The notes below the pieces were generated by a model. That model ran no database searches and was not told the DNA's origin. It saw only the letters and a program-made list of their open reading frames with translations. 35,464 bases of DNA, from assembly GCA_019423265.1 (NCBI GenBank), contig JAHZBS010000006.1, forward strand, positions 1 to 35,464, given 5' to 3'. The position numbers and the translations under genes are program-made. Below, piece after piece: positions 23,364 through 31,784 of the stretch (positions are counted from its first letter, which is position 1; every line of letters begins with the position of its first letter). Origin of the DNA: Clostridiales bacterium. Its GTDB lineage: Bacteria; Bacillota_A; Clostridia; Lachnospirales; Bianqueaceae.

Positions 23364-25475
23364 CTATCGTATTCGCTTCACATATTCTCTGGGGGTGATC
23401 CCCTCATGCTTCACAAAGACTCTCTTGAAGGTGACCTCTGTCTCAAATCCGCTGGCCTTCGTCACGGCCGCCACGTCGTAATTTCCCTGCAAAAATAGCT
23501 GTTTCGCATGCTCGACTCTCCGCTTATGCAGATAATCTGTAAAATTTATATGCATGGTATCTTTAAATATCGTAGACACAGCGGGGCGCGATATGCCAAA
23601 CAGATCTGCGATCCCCTGCTGATCAATGCCGGAGCAGGTATAGTTCTCATCCAAATACTCCGCAATCCTTCTTCCAATAGACTGATACTTCCTTTTCTCC
23701 TTGTAAGAGCTTTCCATCCATGCCAGCTGCTCTCTCAAATCCTGCCACAATTCCTCCATATGCAAAGCTTTTTGGAACTTTAAATCTTTCCCCGGATATC
23801 CATCCATGTCAAATTCCATATTCCTGGCAAATCTTCGGAAGCATTCAAATATCAAGATCATACCCCGCCGTTCTATCTCAGGAAGCACCATCCTTTTGGC
23901 ATTCTCCTGTTCCAGCTCCGTCAGGATATTCCGCACTTCGTCGAAATTTCCCACCTGCATCTGATTGATCATACGCATTTCCATGTCAAGGGGATAGTAA
24001 TAGACCGTCCGCTCCCGGCTGGTATTGCTCATAACCATCTTATCCTTTGCTTCCTGGTAGGAAAGATGGATTCCATAGAAGCCCGTATTGACATTCCCGG
24101 TATACATCCCTATACTCATATCCGGAAGATATTCATCCAGAAACAGGCTGATCTGCTCCCTCTTCTCCTGTAATGTGGCCTCTCCCTCCATAGTCTCCAG
24201 GATTATCACATACTCTTCCCCTTTCTGGCACAGGCTTGCGGCTATTTTTTTGTCACGGCTGTCCGTCAGAAGCTTTAGCATGGTATCCAGGAAAATATCC
24301 TGTCCCTCTGTATCCGTCTTCCAAAAGACGATGACAAGAAACAGACCGCCCTCCGAAAAATCCAGATTAAATTTTCGCACATTATCCATTACCCTCTCGC
24401 CGTCATAGGCGCCGGAGAGAAGGTTCAGCAGGAGGGTATTCTGTCCGATCTGTCGGTATTGAGCCGCCAATTCTTCCATCCGCTCCTTGCTTGTTTTCAA
24501 TTCCTGGTAGATATGCTCGATTCTATCCAGACCGTAGATTTTACTTTCTTCCCGCCCGTCCAGCCTTTTGATAAGCCTGACAACCGGAAGATAGGTCAGC
24601 TTGGTCAGCAGGTAGGAGGCCGCCGTCACCATCAACAAAATTCCCATGCTGCCTGCGAAGATATAACCGATGCCTCCAAAGATGGTATCCTCGACATCGG
24701 TGCGGATCTTATAGTAATATTCCCACTGATACAGCCCGGAAGGCAAAACCACTTCTAGCGCCTGCTCCCGGGGCGAGCTATCCCCCGCGCTGAAAATAGT
24801 TTCGCCGTCCAGCCGGATTGCGAAGCATTCCATATCCTGAATACTCAGGTTAATAAATTTTCGAAATCTCCTTCCGTCCACCAGGACGAAAAGAGTCTCT
24901 CCATATATCTGATTCAGGGACAAGTGTCTGGCGATAACAAAATCTCCGCCTTCCTTTCCCGTGCCGTCCAACGTGAATAATTTCTGAACACTATAATTGT
25001 TGGAAAGCTCTCTGTCCAATACCTCCAACCAATCTCCGCCGAGACCCACCGACGCAAAATATCGCTCGCACTCCCAAAAGGAGACATCGTCCACCGCCAG
25101 ATTCTTCTCCGGAAACAATACGGCCGTGGAACGGGCAATCTCCAGGAGGATATTGATCGTATCCATCTCCTGACAGATATCTTTCATTCGAAAATAATCG
25201 ATCCGGGAATAGATAATTTCTGATTTTGACGACACATAGCTCCGCCAGCTTCCCTGGTAGATCTGGTCCGCCAGCCGGTCTATGGTATTGAATTTTTCGT
25301 CCAGCATCTGGGCGTGCATCACCGTTCTGTTTCGCAGCTCCTGTTCCAGCAATTCTTTCTGTTCATTCCTCTGTTGACGCAGAAATACCAGATAGAAGGA
25401 TAAACTCAGCACACCTAGCAACACGGCATAGATCACTAGCATCGTTCGGAAAAATCTGTCCTTTATCATATTCAA
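23364..25475 (-). CDS. AraC-family regulator with extracellular sensor domain (membrane-bound)
   Basis: A 703-aa protein. Membrane helix 1 (about 12-32, TMLVIYAVLLGVLSLSFYLVF) and helix 2 (about 275-297, GGIGYIFAGSMGILLMVTAA) flank an extracytoplasmic sensor domain of ~240 residues. A cytoplasmic linker with coiled-coil character follows, and the C-terminal ~100 residues hold two AraC helix-turn-helix motifs (YTCSGIDQQGIADLFGISRP and NYDVAAVTKASGFETEVTFK). This is the layout of YesS/YtdP-type activators that sense extracellular sugars and switch on neighbouring CUT1 operons. TTG 25475 has AGGAGG at good spacing; ATG 25469 is the alternative. It sits 42 bases after the second permease. I propose that it binds the twin direct repeats at 29357 and 34811. 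Confidence 0.9.
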   Translation of the reverse strand: MNMIKDRFFRTMLVIYAVLLGVLSLSFYLVFLRQQRNEQKELLEQELRNRTVMHAQMLDEKFNTIDRLADQIYQGSWRSYVSSKSEIIYSRIDYFRMKDICQEMDTINILLEIARSTAVLFPEKNLAVDDVSFWECERYFASVGLGGDWLEVLDRELSNNYSVQKLFTLDGTGKEGGDFVIARHLSLNQIYGETLFVLVDGRRFRKFINLSIQDMECFAIRLDGETIFSAGDSSPREQALEVVLPSGLYQWEYYYKIRTDVEDTIFGGIGYIFAGSMGILLMVTAASYLLTKLTYLPVVRLIKRLDGREESKIYGLDRIEHIYQELKTSKERMEELAAQYRQIGQNTLLLNLLSGAYDGERVMDNVRKFNLDFSEGGLFLVIVFWKTDTEGQDIFLDTMLKLLTDSRDKKIAASLCQKGEEYVIILETMEGEATLQEKREQISLFLDEYLPDMSIGMYTGNVNTGFYGIHLSYQEAKDKMVMSNTSRERTVYYYPLDMEMRMINQMQVGNFDEVRNILTELEQENAKRMVLPEIERRGMILIFECFRRFARNMEFDMDGYPGKDLKFQKALHMEELWQDLREQLAWMESSYKEKRKYQSIGRRIAEYLDENYTCSGIDQQGIADLFGISRPAVSTIFKDTMHINFTDYLHKRRVEHAKQLFLQGNYDVAAVTKASGFETEVTFKRVFVKHEGITPREYVKRIR

Positions 25476-25517
25476 AAGGCTCTACCTCCTACGCCAAACT
25501 TCTGGTCCCTAAAGCGG

Positions 25518-26417
25518 CTATTCTTTCAGAGATCCTATTACCATCCCTTTGATGAAGTATCTCTGAAAATAAGGATACGTGCAGATGACTGGCAGCGATG
25601 CGAAAATGACAACCGCGTACTTCAGCTGTGCGTTGCTCATGCCTCTCATGGCTTGCTCCTTCGCCTCCAGCACATTGGCCACGGTAGTCTTCTGTTCTAC
25701 CAGCATTCTTCTTAAAACCAACTGCAAGGGATGCCACTTGTCATGAGGCAAAAACAGCATTGCGTCGAACCACATGTTCCAGTTGGCCATAATCGTGTAC
25801 ATGGAAATCACAGCCAGGATGGGTTTGCTCAGCGGAATGAACACATTCCGCAGCACCTGAAACGTTCCCGCCCCGTCAATCTTGGCCGCATCGGACAGAG
25901 CTTCCGGAACCGTGCGGAAATAAGACCGGATCAGAATGCTGTACCAGATGGAGTAGCAGCTTGGAAATATCATCGACAGTGGGCTATCATAGAGTCCCAG
26001 CCTCATAACTACCAGGAAATAGGGAACCATCCCCCCCGAAACATACATGGGGATCAGCAAATATGTCGTCAGGAACTTCTTGCCGATCAGATCCTTGTAG
26101 CTCAGCGCATATGCCAGAGGCACGGATGTGACCAACATCAATACTGTATTCGTAACCGTATAGAAGATCGTATTGCCGTACGCCCTCCACATCTTTGCAT
26201 TCGTGACAATCGCCTTATATGCATTCAAGTTTGGATTCCTGGGCAGCAAATATATACTTCCGCTCAGCGCATATTTCGCGTCGGTCACCGACATAACCAA
26301 CACATAGTATATCGGGAAAATACAGATCAACGCCAGCAAAGCGGCTAACGCATACAACAGGACGGTAACCACCGGGTTGCCTTCCCCGAACACTTTTCTC
26401 CTTATCCTCGTACTCAC
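25518..26417 (-). CDS. Sugar ABC transporter permease, LplC-like (MalG type)
   Basis: A 299-aa protein with six predicted membrane helices. The EAA loop, which docks the ATPase, is visible as EALSDAAKIDGAGTFQVLRN followed by IPLSKP. The C-terminus (PYFQRYFIKGMVIGSLKE) is typical of the MalG half of CUT1 transporters. The start GTG at 26417 was preferred because AGGAGG lies 6 nt upstream; the in-frame ATG at 26435 overlaps the preceding gene by 7 bases and has no site. It works with the LplB-like permease just upstream and the binding protein at 27516. No ATPase is encoded nearby, so a shared MsmX-type ATPase is presumed. Confidence 0.93.
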   Translation of the reverse strand: MSTRIRRKVFGEGNPVVTVLLYALAALLALICIFPIYYVLVMSVTDAKYALSGSIYLLPRNPNLNAYKAIVTNAKMWRAYGNTIFYTVTNTVLMLVTSVPLAYALSYKDLIGKKFLTTYLLIPMYVSGGMVPYFLVVMRLGLYDSPLSMIFPSCYSIWYSILIRSYFRTVPEALSDAAKIDGAGTFQVLRNVFIPLSKPILAVISMYTIMANWNMWFDAMLFLPHDKWHPLQLVLRRMLVEQKTTVANVLEAKEQAMRGMSNAQLKYAVVIFASLPVICTYPYFQRYFIKGMVIGSLKE

Positions 26418-26428
26418 GCTGCGCCTCC

Positions 26429-27391
26429 TCACCATAGACCAAAGCCTGTCAGCTTGTTGCTGACCTTATTAGCCGTAAACGTCAATAAAAATCCAATAAG
26501 CCCCATTAGCAGACCTGCCGCCGTGGTGTAGCTGTACTGAGTTTCCAGAATGCCTAACCGGTACATGTAGGTTCCGATCACATCCGCTACGTCATACGTC
26601 GCAGGCGTATACAGAAGCATGATCATCTGCGTATTGGAGCCGAGAATGCCCCCAATGGTTGTGATCAGATTCAGTGCGATCACGTATTTCAATCCTGGAA
26701 GCGTGATATGCCATACCTGCTGCCCGCGGTTCGCGCCGTCCAGCCTTGCCGCCTCATATAGCTGGGTATCAATGGAGGACAGGACGGAACAGTATAGAAT
26801 GCTGCCGAATCCAAAGCCCTTCCAGACGCCCGTAAACGTATAGATCCAGCGGAAAGCGCCCGCTTCCTGGTGGTAATTCTTATTTTCGAAACCCATTTTC
26901 ACCAGCAGGGTTGTCAGCAGACCATCCTTTTGCAGGAAGGCGATGACGATGCCGACTACCACCACGATCGATACAAAATGAGGCAGGTAACAGGCTGTCT
27001 GTATAAATTTCTTATACTTCCGGCACCGAAGTTGATCCACCAGCAGTGCAAACAGGATGGGAGCTCCGAAAGCGAACGCCAGGTTATATCCGCTTAAAAT
27101 CAGCGTATTTCTCAACAGCCTGACAAAATAGTGACTCGACATGAACCTTACAAACCATTTAAGCCCGACCCAATGCACATTCGGCCCAAAGAAGGGATCG
27201 CCGGGCACATAGTCCTGGAACGCGATCACGATTCCGTATATGGTGGTATAATTGAATAGAAAAATTAATAATAGCGTAGGCAGTGCGAGGCCATAAACCT
27301 TCAGATTTTCCGTGATGATCCATCTTCTGTACTTTTTCCTTTTCGTTGGCAAGCCCGCTCTTTCGAATCCTACATTGCCTTTATGCAGCAT
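26429..27391 (-). CDS. Sugar ABC transporter permease, LplB-like (MalF type)
   Basis: A 320-aa protein. The start ATG at 27391 was chosen for GAGGAGG 6 nt upstream; the in-frame ATG at 27406 lies before that site. Six membrane helices are predicted, with family landmarks YGLALPTLLLIFLFNYTTIY, QDYVPGD, WVGLKWFVRF and YLPHFVSIVVVVGIV. The EAA loop is EAARLDGANRGQQVWHITLP. This is the MalF-half permease of the LplA-LplB-LplC type that imports complex, often pectin-derived, oligosaccharides in Firmicutes. A large stem-loop separates it from the binding-protein gene, as is common where the binding protein is made in excess. Confidence 0.94.
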   Translation of the reverse strand: MLHKGNVGFERAGLPTKRKKYRRWIITENLKVYGLALPTLLLIFLFNYTTIYGIVIAFQDYVPGDPFFGPNVHWVGLKWFVRFMSSHYFVRLLRNTLILSGYNLAFAFGAPILFALLVDQLRCRKYKKFIQTACYLPHFVSIVVVVGIVIAFLQKDGLLTTLLVKMGFENKNYHQEAGAFRWIYTFTGVWKGFGFGSILYCSVLSSIDTQLYEAARLDGANRGQQVWHITLPGLKYVIALNLITTIGGILGSNTQMIMLLYTPATYDVADVIGTYMYRLGILETQYSYTTAAGLLMGLIGFLLTFTANKVSNKLTGFGLW

Positions 27392-27425
27392 AGAGCACCT
27401 CCTCATAAAACTTGAATCCTCAAAG

Positions 27426-27495
27426 AATAAAATGTTCCGGGAGCCTCACTGGAACAGCGATCCATTCGTTAACCGGACTCCCGAAACATTTTATT
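27426..27495 (-). terminator. Intercistronic stem-loop after the binding-protein gene
   Basis: Arms of 18 bases (27426-27443 and 27478-27495) pair with one mismatch around a 34-base loop, followed on the minus strand by a T-rich stretch (TTTTATTCTTT). It lies between the binding protein and the permeases, so it probably acts as a partial terminator or mRNA stabiliser. The arms contain AAAATGTTCCGGG and AAAATGTTTCGGG, identical to the two operator copies at 34813 and 34832. Confidence 0.7.
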
Positions 27496-27515
27496 TCCGC
27501 TCTTTTCAGAGCAAG

Positions 27516-29267
27516 CTATCTGCCCGCTGCCCTGTCATAGGCGGCCTGATCCAGAGCTATGTGATCATCCAATCCAAGCTTCTTTAAATCTGAAATGTAC
27601 GTATCCCAGTCGTCCATCGACTTGTTGCCAATGATGAGATTCATCAGGAGTTCGTTGCTGTACGTATTCAGATCTGTACTGATCTCGTTGATTCGATCCC
27701 TCTCTTCATCCGTCCTGGACGCTTTCGGAGCGACATTGGCATACACGTACTTCTGCAATTCTTCTTTCTCATAGAAATCGCGGTTGACCTGTGCTTTCTC
27801 AAAATATCCTTTTTCCGGGTACCCCATGTCGTAGCCTGCCGTCTCGCAGTCCGAAACCTGCATCTCCAGACCAGACTTCTGTCCATAGATCAGGGAGTTC
27901 ACCCAGAGCGCAGGCAGTTTTGTAATATACTGCACTTCCGGAATATCGCTATCCGTGATTCGAACCTTCTTGCCGTCCACGACTTCATAGGAATATCCCT
28001 CAATTCCCCACTCCGTCAGCGTATAGTATTCGTCGCTCAAAATATAATCCATCAGATGCCCTACGGCTTCTTTGTCGGCGCTCGGGGTGACGCCCCACTT
28101 GCCGGAAGCACCTGCGCCTCCCGTCACATACACCTTGGGCGTAACGCCGGTTTCAGGATCGCACAGAAGACCCACGTATTGCGGTTTGGGATCATTCTCA
28201 TTTTGCTGAATAATTGTGGGCTCATGCCATGTCTCAACCCAGAATTCGTCCAACAGCGCCACCCTGTCCTCTGTCATCATCTGACTCAATTGACCGGCTG
28301 TCTCCAGCAGGCCTGCATCGTAAAGTCTCTTCATAAAGAGGATATAATCTTTAACGCCCTCCTGATACCATGGCGATGTCACCTCTACGTTCTCTGTCCC
28401 GCCTTTGTTGCTGACCGTGCCGCTGACCAGGTCAAAGTACTGGGCAATCCCTGTTCCAAATCCATCGTATGCGAATACGGCCACTTCATCGGCGATGCCG
28501 TTGCCATTGGCATCCTGATCCTGAAACGCCTTCAGCACCTGAAACAGTTCCTCGGTAGTCTTGGGCATATCCAGATCCAGCTTATCCAGCCAGTCCTGAC
28601 GGATCATAGGCGACAGGAAGTTCCCTGTGCTTCCGTCTTCATGTCCCTCGTATGTATCGGCATACATGGCGAACAGATAATAATTCTTTCCATCTTTCAA
28701 GGAGGCTGTAATGTTCACCAGATCCTGATGCTCCTCATAGAATTTCTTCGCGTTTCCGGTGGAGTACTTCTCCCAGATCTCGTTGACCGCGATGATTTGA
28801 CCGCGTTCGGCCATGCTCTCTAATTCCTTGCTTCCGATGGAAGCCCCTTCGCCATTTTGAATCCCCAGGTTCACCAGATCATAGTCGTCGAACCCATTTA
28901 AAATGGTATTGCTCAGTATCTGATTATACTGATCGTATGCGATCAGATCCAGCTCAATCTTCACGCCATATTCCGCCAGATCCGCCTCCAGCTGTTCCCA
29001 CAGCCGGCCTTCCTGCATCCAGTCCTCCAACGTCATAGGATTCCCGGCATTGTCCTTTCCATCCTTATTCGCTCCGAGAAGCCGCAAGGTCTTTAATTCC
29101 GGTTTCGTCGCCGCTCCGCTCTGATCGCTCTGATCTCCGCTCTGATTCGCATCGATTTTTGACGAGTCCTCCTTCTGACTGTCATTCCCGGTTTTTGCAC
29201 AGCCGGCGAAACAGGTTATCAGCATCGCCGCTGCCAAGAAAATTGTCAACACCGTTCTTTTCATCAT
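27516..29267 (-). CDS. Extracellular solute-binding lipoprotein (LplA-like, CUT1)
   Basis: A 583-aa protein. It has a lipoprotein signal peptide: MMKR, hydrophobic TVLTIFLAAAMLITCFA, lipobox cysteine in AGC (about residue 23), then a Ser/Asp/Gln-rich linker. The mature part has the family 1 large-ligand fold as in LplA/YtcQ: LEDWMQEGRLWEQLEADLAEYG, DDYDLVNLGIQNG, YYLFAMYADTYEGHEDG, and WGIEGYSYEVVDGKKVRITD near the C-terminus. GGAGG lies 6-7 nt before the first of two ATGs (29267 or 29264). It is lipid-anchored outside and captures oligosaccharides for the two permeases. The promoter at 29324-29353 makes it the first gene of the transporter operon. The exact ligand is unknown. Confidence 0.93.
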   Translation of the reverse strand: MMKRTVLTIFLAAAMLITCFAGCAKTGNDSQKEDSSKIDANQSGDQSDQSGAATKPELKTLRLLGANKDGKDNAGNPMTLEDWMQEGRLWEQLEADLAEYGVKIELDLIAYDQYNQILSNTILNGFDDYDLVNLGIQNGEGASIGSKELESMAERGQIIAVNEIWEKYSTGNAKKFYEEHQDLVNITASLKDGKNYYLFAMYADTYEGHEDGSTGNFLSPMIRQDWLDKLDLDMPKTTEELFQVLKAFQDQDANGNGIADEVAVFAYDGFGTGIAQYFDLVSGTVSNKGGTENVEVTSPWYQEGVKDYILFMKRLYDAGLLETAGQLSQMMTEDRVALLDEFWVETWHEPTIIQQNENDPKPQYVGLLCDPETGVTPKVYVTGGAGASGKWGVTPSADKEAVGHLMDYILSDEYYTLTEWGIEGYSYEVVDGKKVRITDSDIPEVQYITKLPALWVNSLIYGQKSGLEMQVSDCETAGYDMGYPEKGYFEKAQVNRDFYEKEELQKYVYANVAPKASRTDEERDRINEISTDLNTYSNELLMNLIIGNKSMDDWDTYISDLKKLGLDDHIALDQAAYDRAAGR

Positions 29268-29323
29268 TAAATTCCTCCATCCTTTGCTTTTTTTTGGTTA
29301 TTGACATGTCTCTTACCGCTTTT

Positions 29324-29353
29324 ATCATAACCATAAACCGGTATTTTTATCAA
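29324..29353 (-). promoter_or_regulatory. Promoter of the transporter operon
   Basis: On the minus strand, -35 TTGATA (29353-29348), 18-bp spacer, -10 TATGAT (29329-29324). The -35 overlaps the esterase stop codon (29352-29350). Two CCAAAATG repeats lie just upstream, the proximal one 3 bp from the -35. Confidence 0.75.
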
Positions 29354-30381
29354 GTTCCAAAATGTTTAGAAGTGTCCAAAATGTACAATCTCTCCAATTC
29401 CTTCCAAGTTTCACTGCCATAATACCGGTGTCCACCGTTTCCGGTAAGCAAAACACAATTCTCCGGCACGCCTGCGGCTCGATATATTCTCTCTATTGTA
29501 TCAAACGCCGCCCTAACTCCTTTTTCAGGAAAGATCGGATCGTCCTTTCCATGAATTACAATTAATTTCCTGGGGGCTATCGCGGCGGCCATATCCCCCA
29601 TATCCATATATTTCGCTATGCCCGGTATAAAATTGCACTGGCAATGGGACATTGCCGCGATGGAGCTCTTGAACGTACAAACCGCACAGGAGGGCATCGC
29701 TACCTTGATGCGCTCGTCCAGACACGCGGCGTAATAGGTCGTTGTCCCCCCGCCGGAATTCCCCGTGCATACAATGCGGTCTCCGTCGATCGCCTTAAAG
29801 GTGAGCGCGAGATCGATAGCCCGTGAAACGTCAAAGCACCTCTCGCCTATCATCGTTCTGCCTGTGAGCAGCGCATTCATCGCCGTAATATGACACCGGG
29901 GTGCTCCATCGTCATCCCTGTTCCCTGCTTTGTCCGTCCGCCGTTCCCCCATCCCCCTCTGCTCTAGACATAATGCCGCATACCCATGTTCCATGGCCTG
30001 AAGCGCGATATCCCGGTCTCCGTCATCCCGGGCATTGCCATTGTAAGAACGTCCGACGGAAATCTGCATCCCTTGAGTATGTCCCTGTAGACAGATAGCC
30101 AGAGGGTATTTTGTCTTTCCCGTCCTGGGAATGCACAGAAGACATACCGCCTGAACAGCCGCTTCAACAGTAAACCTTATCCTGTATTCCGTATATTTTT
30201 CAAATTCTTTTTGATATTCCACAACAGGATTGAGTTCTGCCTTCTCCGGCATATCCCCCAGCAGCTGGATCAGCTTTTTCGTAATCCGTTCTTTCTGTGC
30301 CAGAAAGTCTTTGCTCTCATCAAACGCAAGCAAAGGCTTTGTATCAAAAATAAGGGAATGTGCTTCATCCGGTGAATACAT
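29350..30381 (-). CDS. Alpha/beta hydrolase, acetyl-xylan-esterase-like
   Basis: A 343-aa protein with GGAGGAGG before ATG 30381. A complete catalytic triad is visible: nucleophile Ser209 in CTGNSGGG, acid Asp280 or Asp281 in IHGKDDPIFP, and His318 in GNGGHRYYG. The segment YPLAICLQGHTQGMQ followed by ALCLEQRGMGERR is typical of the acetyl xylan esterase / Abhydrolase_7-like group that deacylates plant or microbial polysaccharides. There is no signal peptide, so it would deacetylate imported oligosaccharides. It follows the GH28 gene by 92 bases on the same strand. Its 3' end carries the activator site and -35 of the next operon, so DNA there serves two purposes. The substrate ester is not certain. 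Confidence 0.8.
   Translation of the reverse strand: MYSPDEAHSLIFDTKPLLAFDESKDFLAQKERITKKLIQLLGDMPEKAELNPVVEYQKEFEKYTEYRIRFTVEAAVQAVCLLCIPRTGKTKYPLAICLQGHTQGMQISVGRSYNGNARDDGDRDIALQAMEHGYAALCLEQRGMGERRTDKAGNRDDDGAPRCHITAMNALLTGRTMIGERCFDVSRAIDLALTFKAIDGDRIVCTGNSGGGTTTYYAACLDERIKVAMPSCAVCTFKSSIAAMSHCQCNFIPGIAKYMDMGDMAAAIAPRKLIVIHGKDDPIFPEKGVRAAFDTIERIYRAAGVPENCVLLTGNGGHRYYGSETWKELERLYILDTSKHFGT
29357..29383 (-). promoter_or_regulatory. Twin direct-repeat activator site, transporter operon
   Basis: CCAAAATG (plus-strand reading) at 29357-29364 and 29376-29383, exactly 19 bp apart, inside the last codons of the esterase gene. The same repeat, spacing and distance to the -35 are found at 34811. 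Expected binding site for the AraC-type protein encoded at 23364. Confidence 0.65.
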
Positions 30382-30473
30382 GATACTCCTCCTCCTTTAT
30401 CCCTTGAGCGCGGCTATCCCCCTGGCAGGTCGTCCGATCATCTATCCCGGACCGCTGCCCCGTCTGCTTTCCG

Positions 30474-31730
30474 CTACCTCACGACTCTGACGTTTCTCAC
30501 GGAAATATTTTCAATGGCATCCCCCATATCCCCGTCATCCATTGCTGTGACTTCAAGATTCTCAAAGAGAAAATCCGAGAGTCGGTATTGTCCTTCTTCT
30601 CTTTCTATGTAAAAAAAGGTATCGCACTGGCATTTGCAGTCCCGCATCGCAATGTGGTCCGCCACAGACAGAGGAATCGTATCCCTCCCCTTCAAATCAA
30701 AAAACTGGGTCCAAGAGCTAACACAGATAAAATTGCTAATGTTTCCTTCCACGTCCTCCACGGTGATGTACTCGTAATGCTGAGGCGTATCCGGGCGCAT
30801 TTTGAGCCACAAAAGATTTCCGCCGGAATGTACATGAATTCTTCTAACGAGAATATTTCTGTTGTGAACGGACTCTGAGCCACAGGTTATGCATCCGTGA
30901 CAGAATCCGTAATAGCAGTCCTCTACAAGAATTCTCTCGTTGGAGCCGTTTTCCTCAGCCGTATCCGCCCAGGGGCCTTTTCCCCCCTTTAACACCACCG
31001 AATCATCGTTCACCTCAAAATAGCAGTTCTTGATCAGCACATCCGTGCAGACGTCAATATCGATGGCATCGGTGCTGGGCGCATTCAAACTATCCGACGG
31101 AGAATAGATATAACAATTCAAATACTTAACATGGTCGCATTTATAAATATGGGTGGTCCAAAAATGAGAGTTGATGAGATGTAAATCCGCAAGCAACACA
31201 TTTTGGCTGTTTGAGATATATACGAGTCTAGGTCTCTGTTCATCTTTATTCGTGCAATAGGGATTCCAGGATCTCCGCAGCCAAAACGCCTTCCAGGACT
31301 TCAAACCGTTTCCGTCGATGGTACCAGGGCCGCACATGGTGAAACCATCCACGCCATCCGCGTTGATAAGAGCCGCAAAATAGAGGCAGCTTTCCCCCTC
31401 GATGCGGGTCATCTTCAACTCATAATCGCAGACATCGCCGCTTCCCTTTAACACGCCGCCTTCTGAGACATAGAGATTGACGCCCTGTTTAAAAAAGAGG
31501 GAACCGGTTATATACGTCCCCTGGGGAACGATAATAACGCCCCCTCCGTTTTCATGGGCCGTGTCTATCAATGCCTGAATTTCTTTTGTGTAAATCTTAC
31601 CGTCGTCATAAATGCCGTGTTGCGTTAAAACATATTGCGTCCCCAATTCCTCGAGACTGGGAATTCGTATCTCATAAAACCAGCGGTCAATAGGCGTTTT
31701 GTCGGGAAAATATTCTCGGACAGGATACAT
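30474..31730 (-). CDS. Glycoside hydrolase family 28 (polygalacturonase-like)
   Basis: A 418-aa protein. The start ATG at 31730 was chosen for AAGGAGA 7 nt upstream; 17 upstream codons in frame look like leader sequence. Right-handed parallel beta-helix repeats run through the protein. GH28 motifs in order: STDAIDID with Asp221 (the usual NTDG varied to STDA), NDDSVVLKGG with Asp242 and Asp243, CHGCITCGSE with His278, and LWLKMRP with Lys310 in place of the usual RIK. The three catalytic aspartates and the histidine are kept, so hydrolase activity on a uronate or rhamnogalacturonan-type glycoside is likely. The altered motifs suggest an exo-acting or unusual specificity. There is no signal peptide, so it is probably cytosolic. 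Confidence 0.9.
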   Translation of the reverse strand: MYPVREYFPDKTPIDRWFYEIRIPSLEELGTQYVLTQHGIYDDGKIYTKEIQALIDTAHENGGGVIIVPQGTYITGSLFFKQGVNLYVSEGGVLKGSGDVCDYELKMTRIEGESCLYFAALINADGVDGFTMCGPGTIDGNGLKSWKAFWLRRSWNPYCTNKDEQRPRLVYISNSQNVLLADLHLINSHFWTTHIYKCDHVKYLNCYIYSPSDSLNAPSTDAIDIDVCTDVLIKNCYFEVNDDSVVLKGGKGPWADTAEENGSNERILVEDCYYGFCHGCITCGSESVHNRNILVRRIHVHSGGNLLWLKMRPDTPQHYEYITVEDVEGNISNFICVSSWTQFFDLKGRDTIPLSVADHIAMRDCKCQCDTFFYIEREEGQYRLSDFLFENLEVTAMDDGDMGDAIENISVRNVRVVR

Positions 31731-31784
31731 CTTTCCATCTCCTTTTTCAGTTTGCGCAGCCTGGGGCTGCTTTTTTAGCAAGGT

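Noticed and set aside
29300..29345. Catabolite-responsive (CcpA) site in the binding-protein promoter region
   Set aside because: The segment around ATGATAAAAGCGGTAA only partly fits the cre consensus and lacks its symmetric second half.
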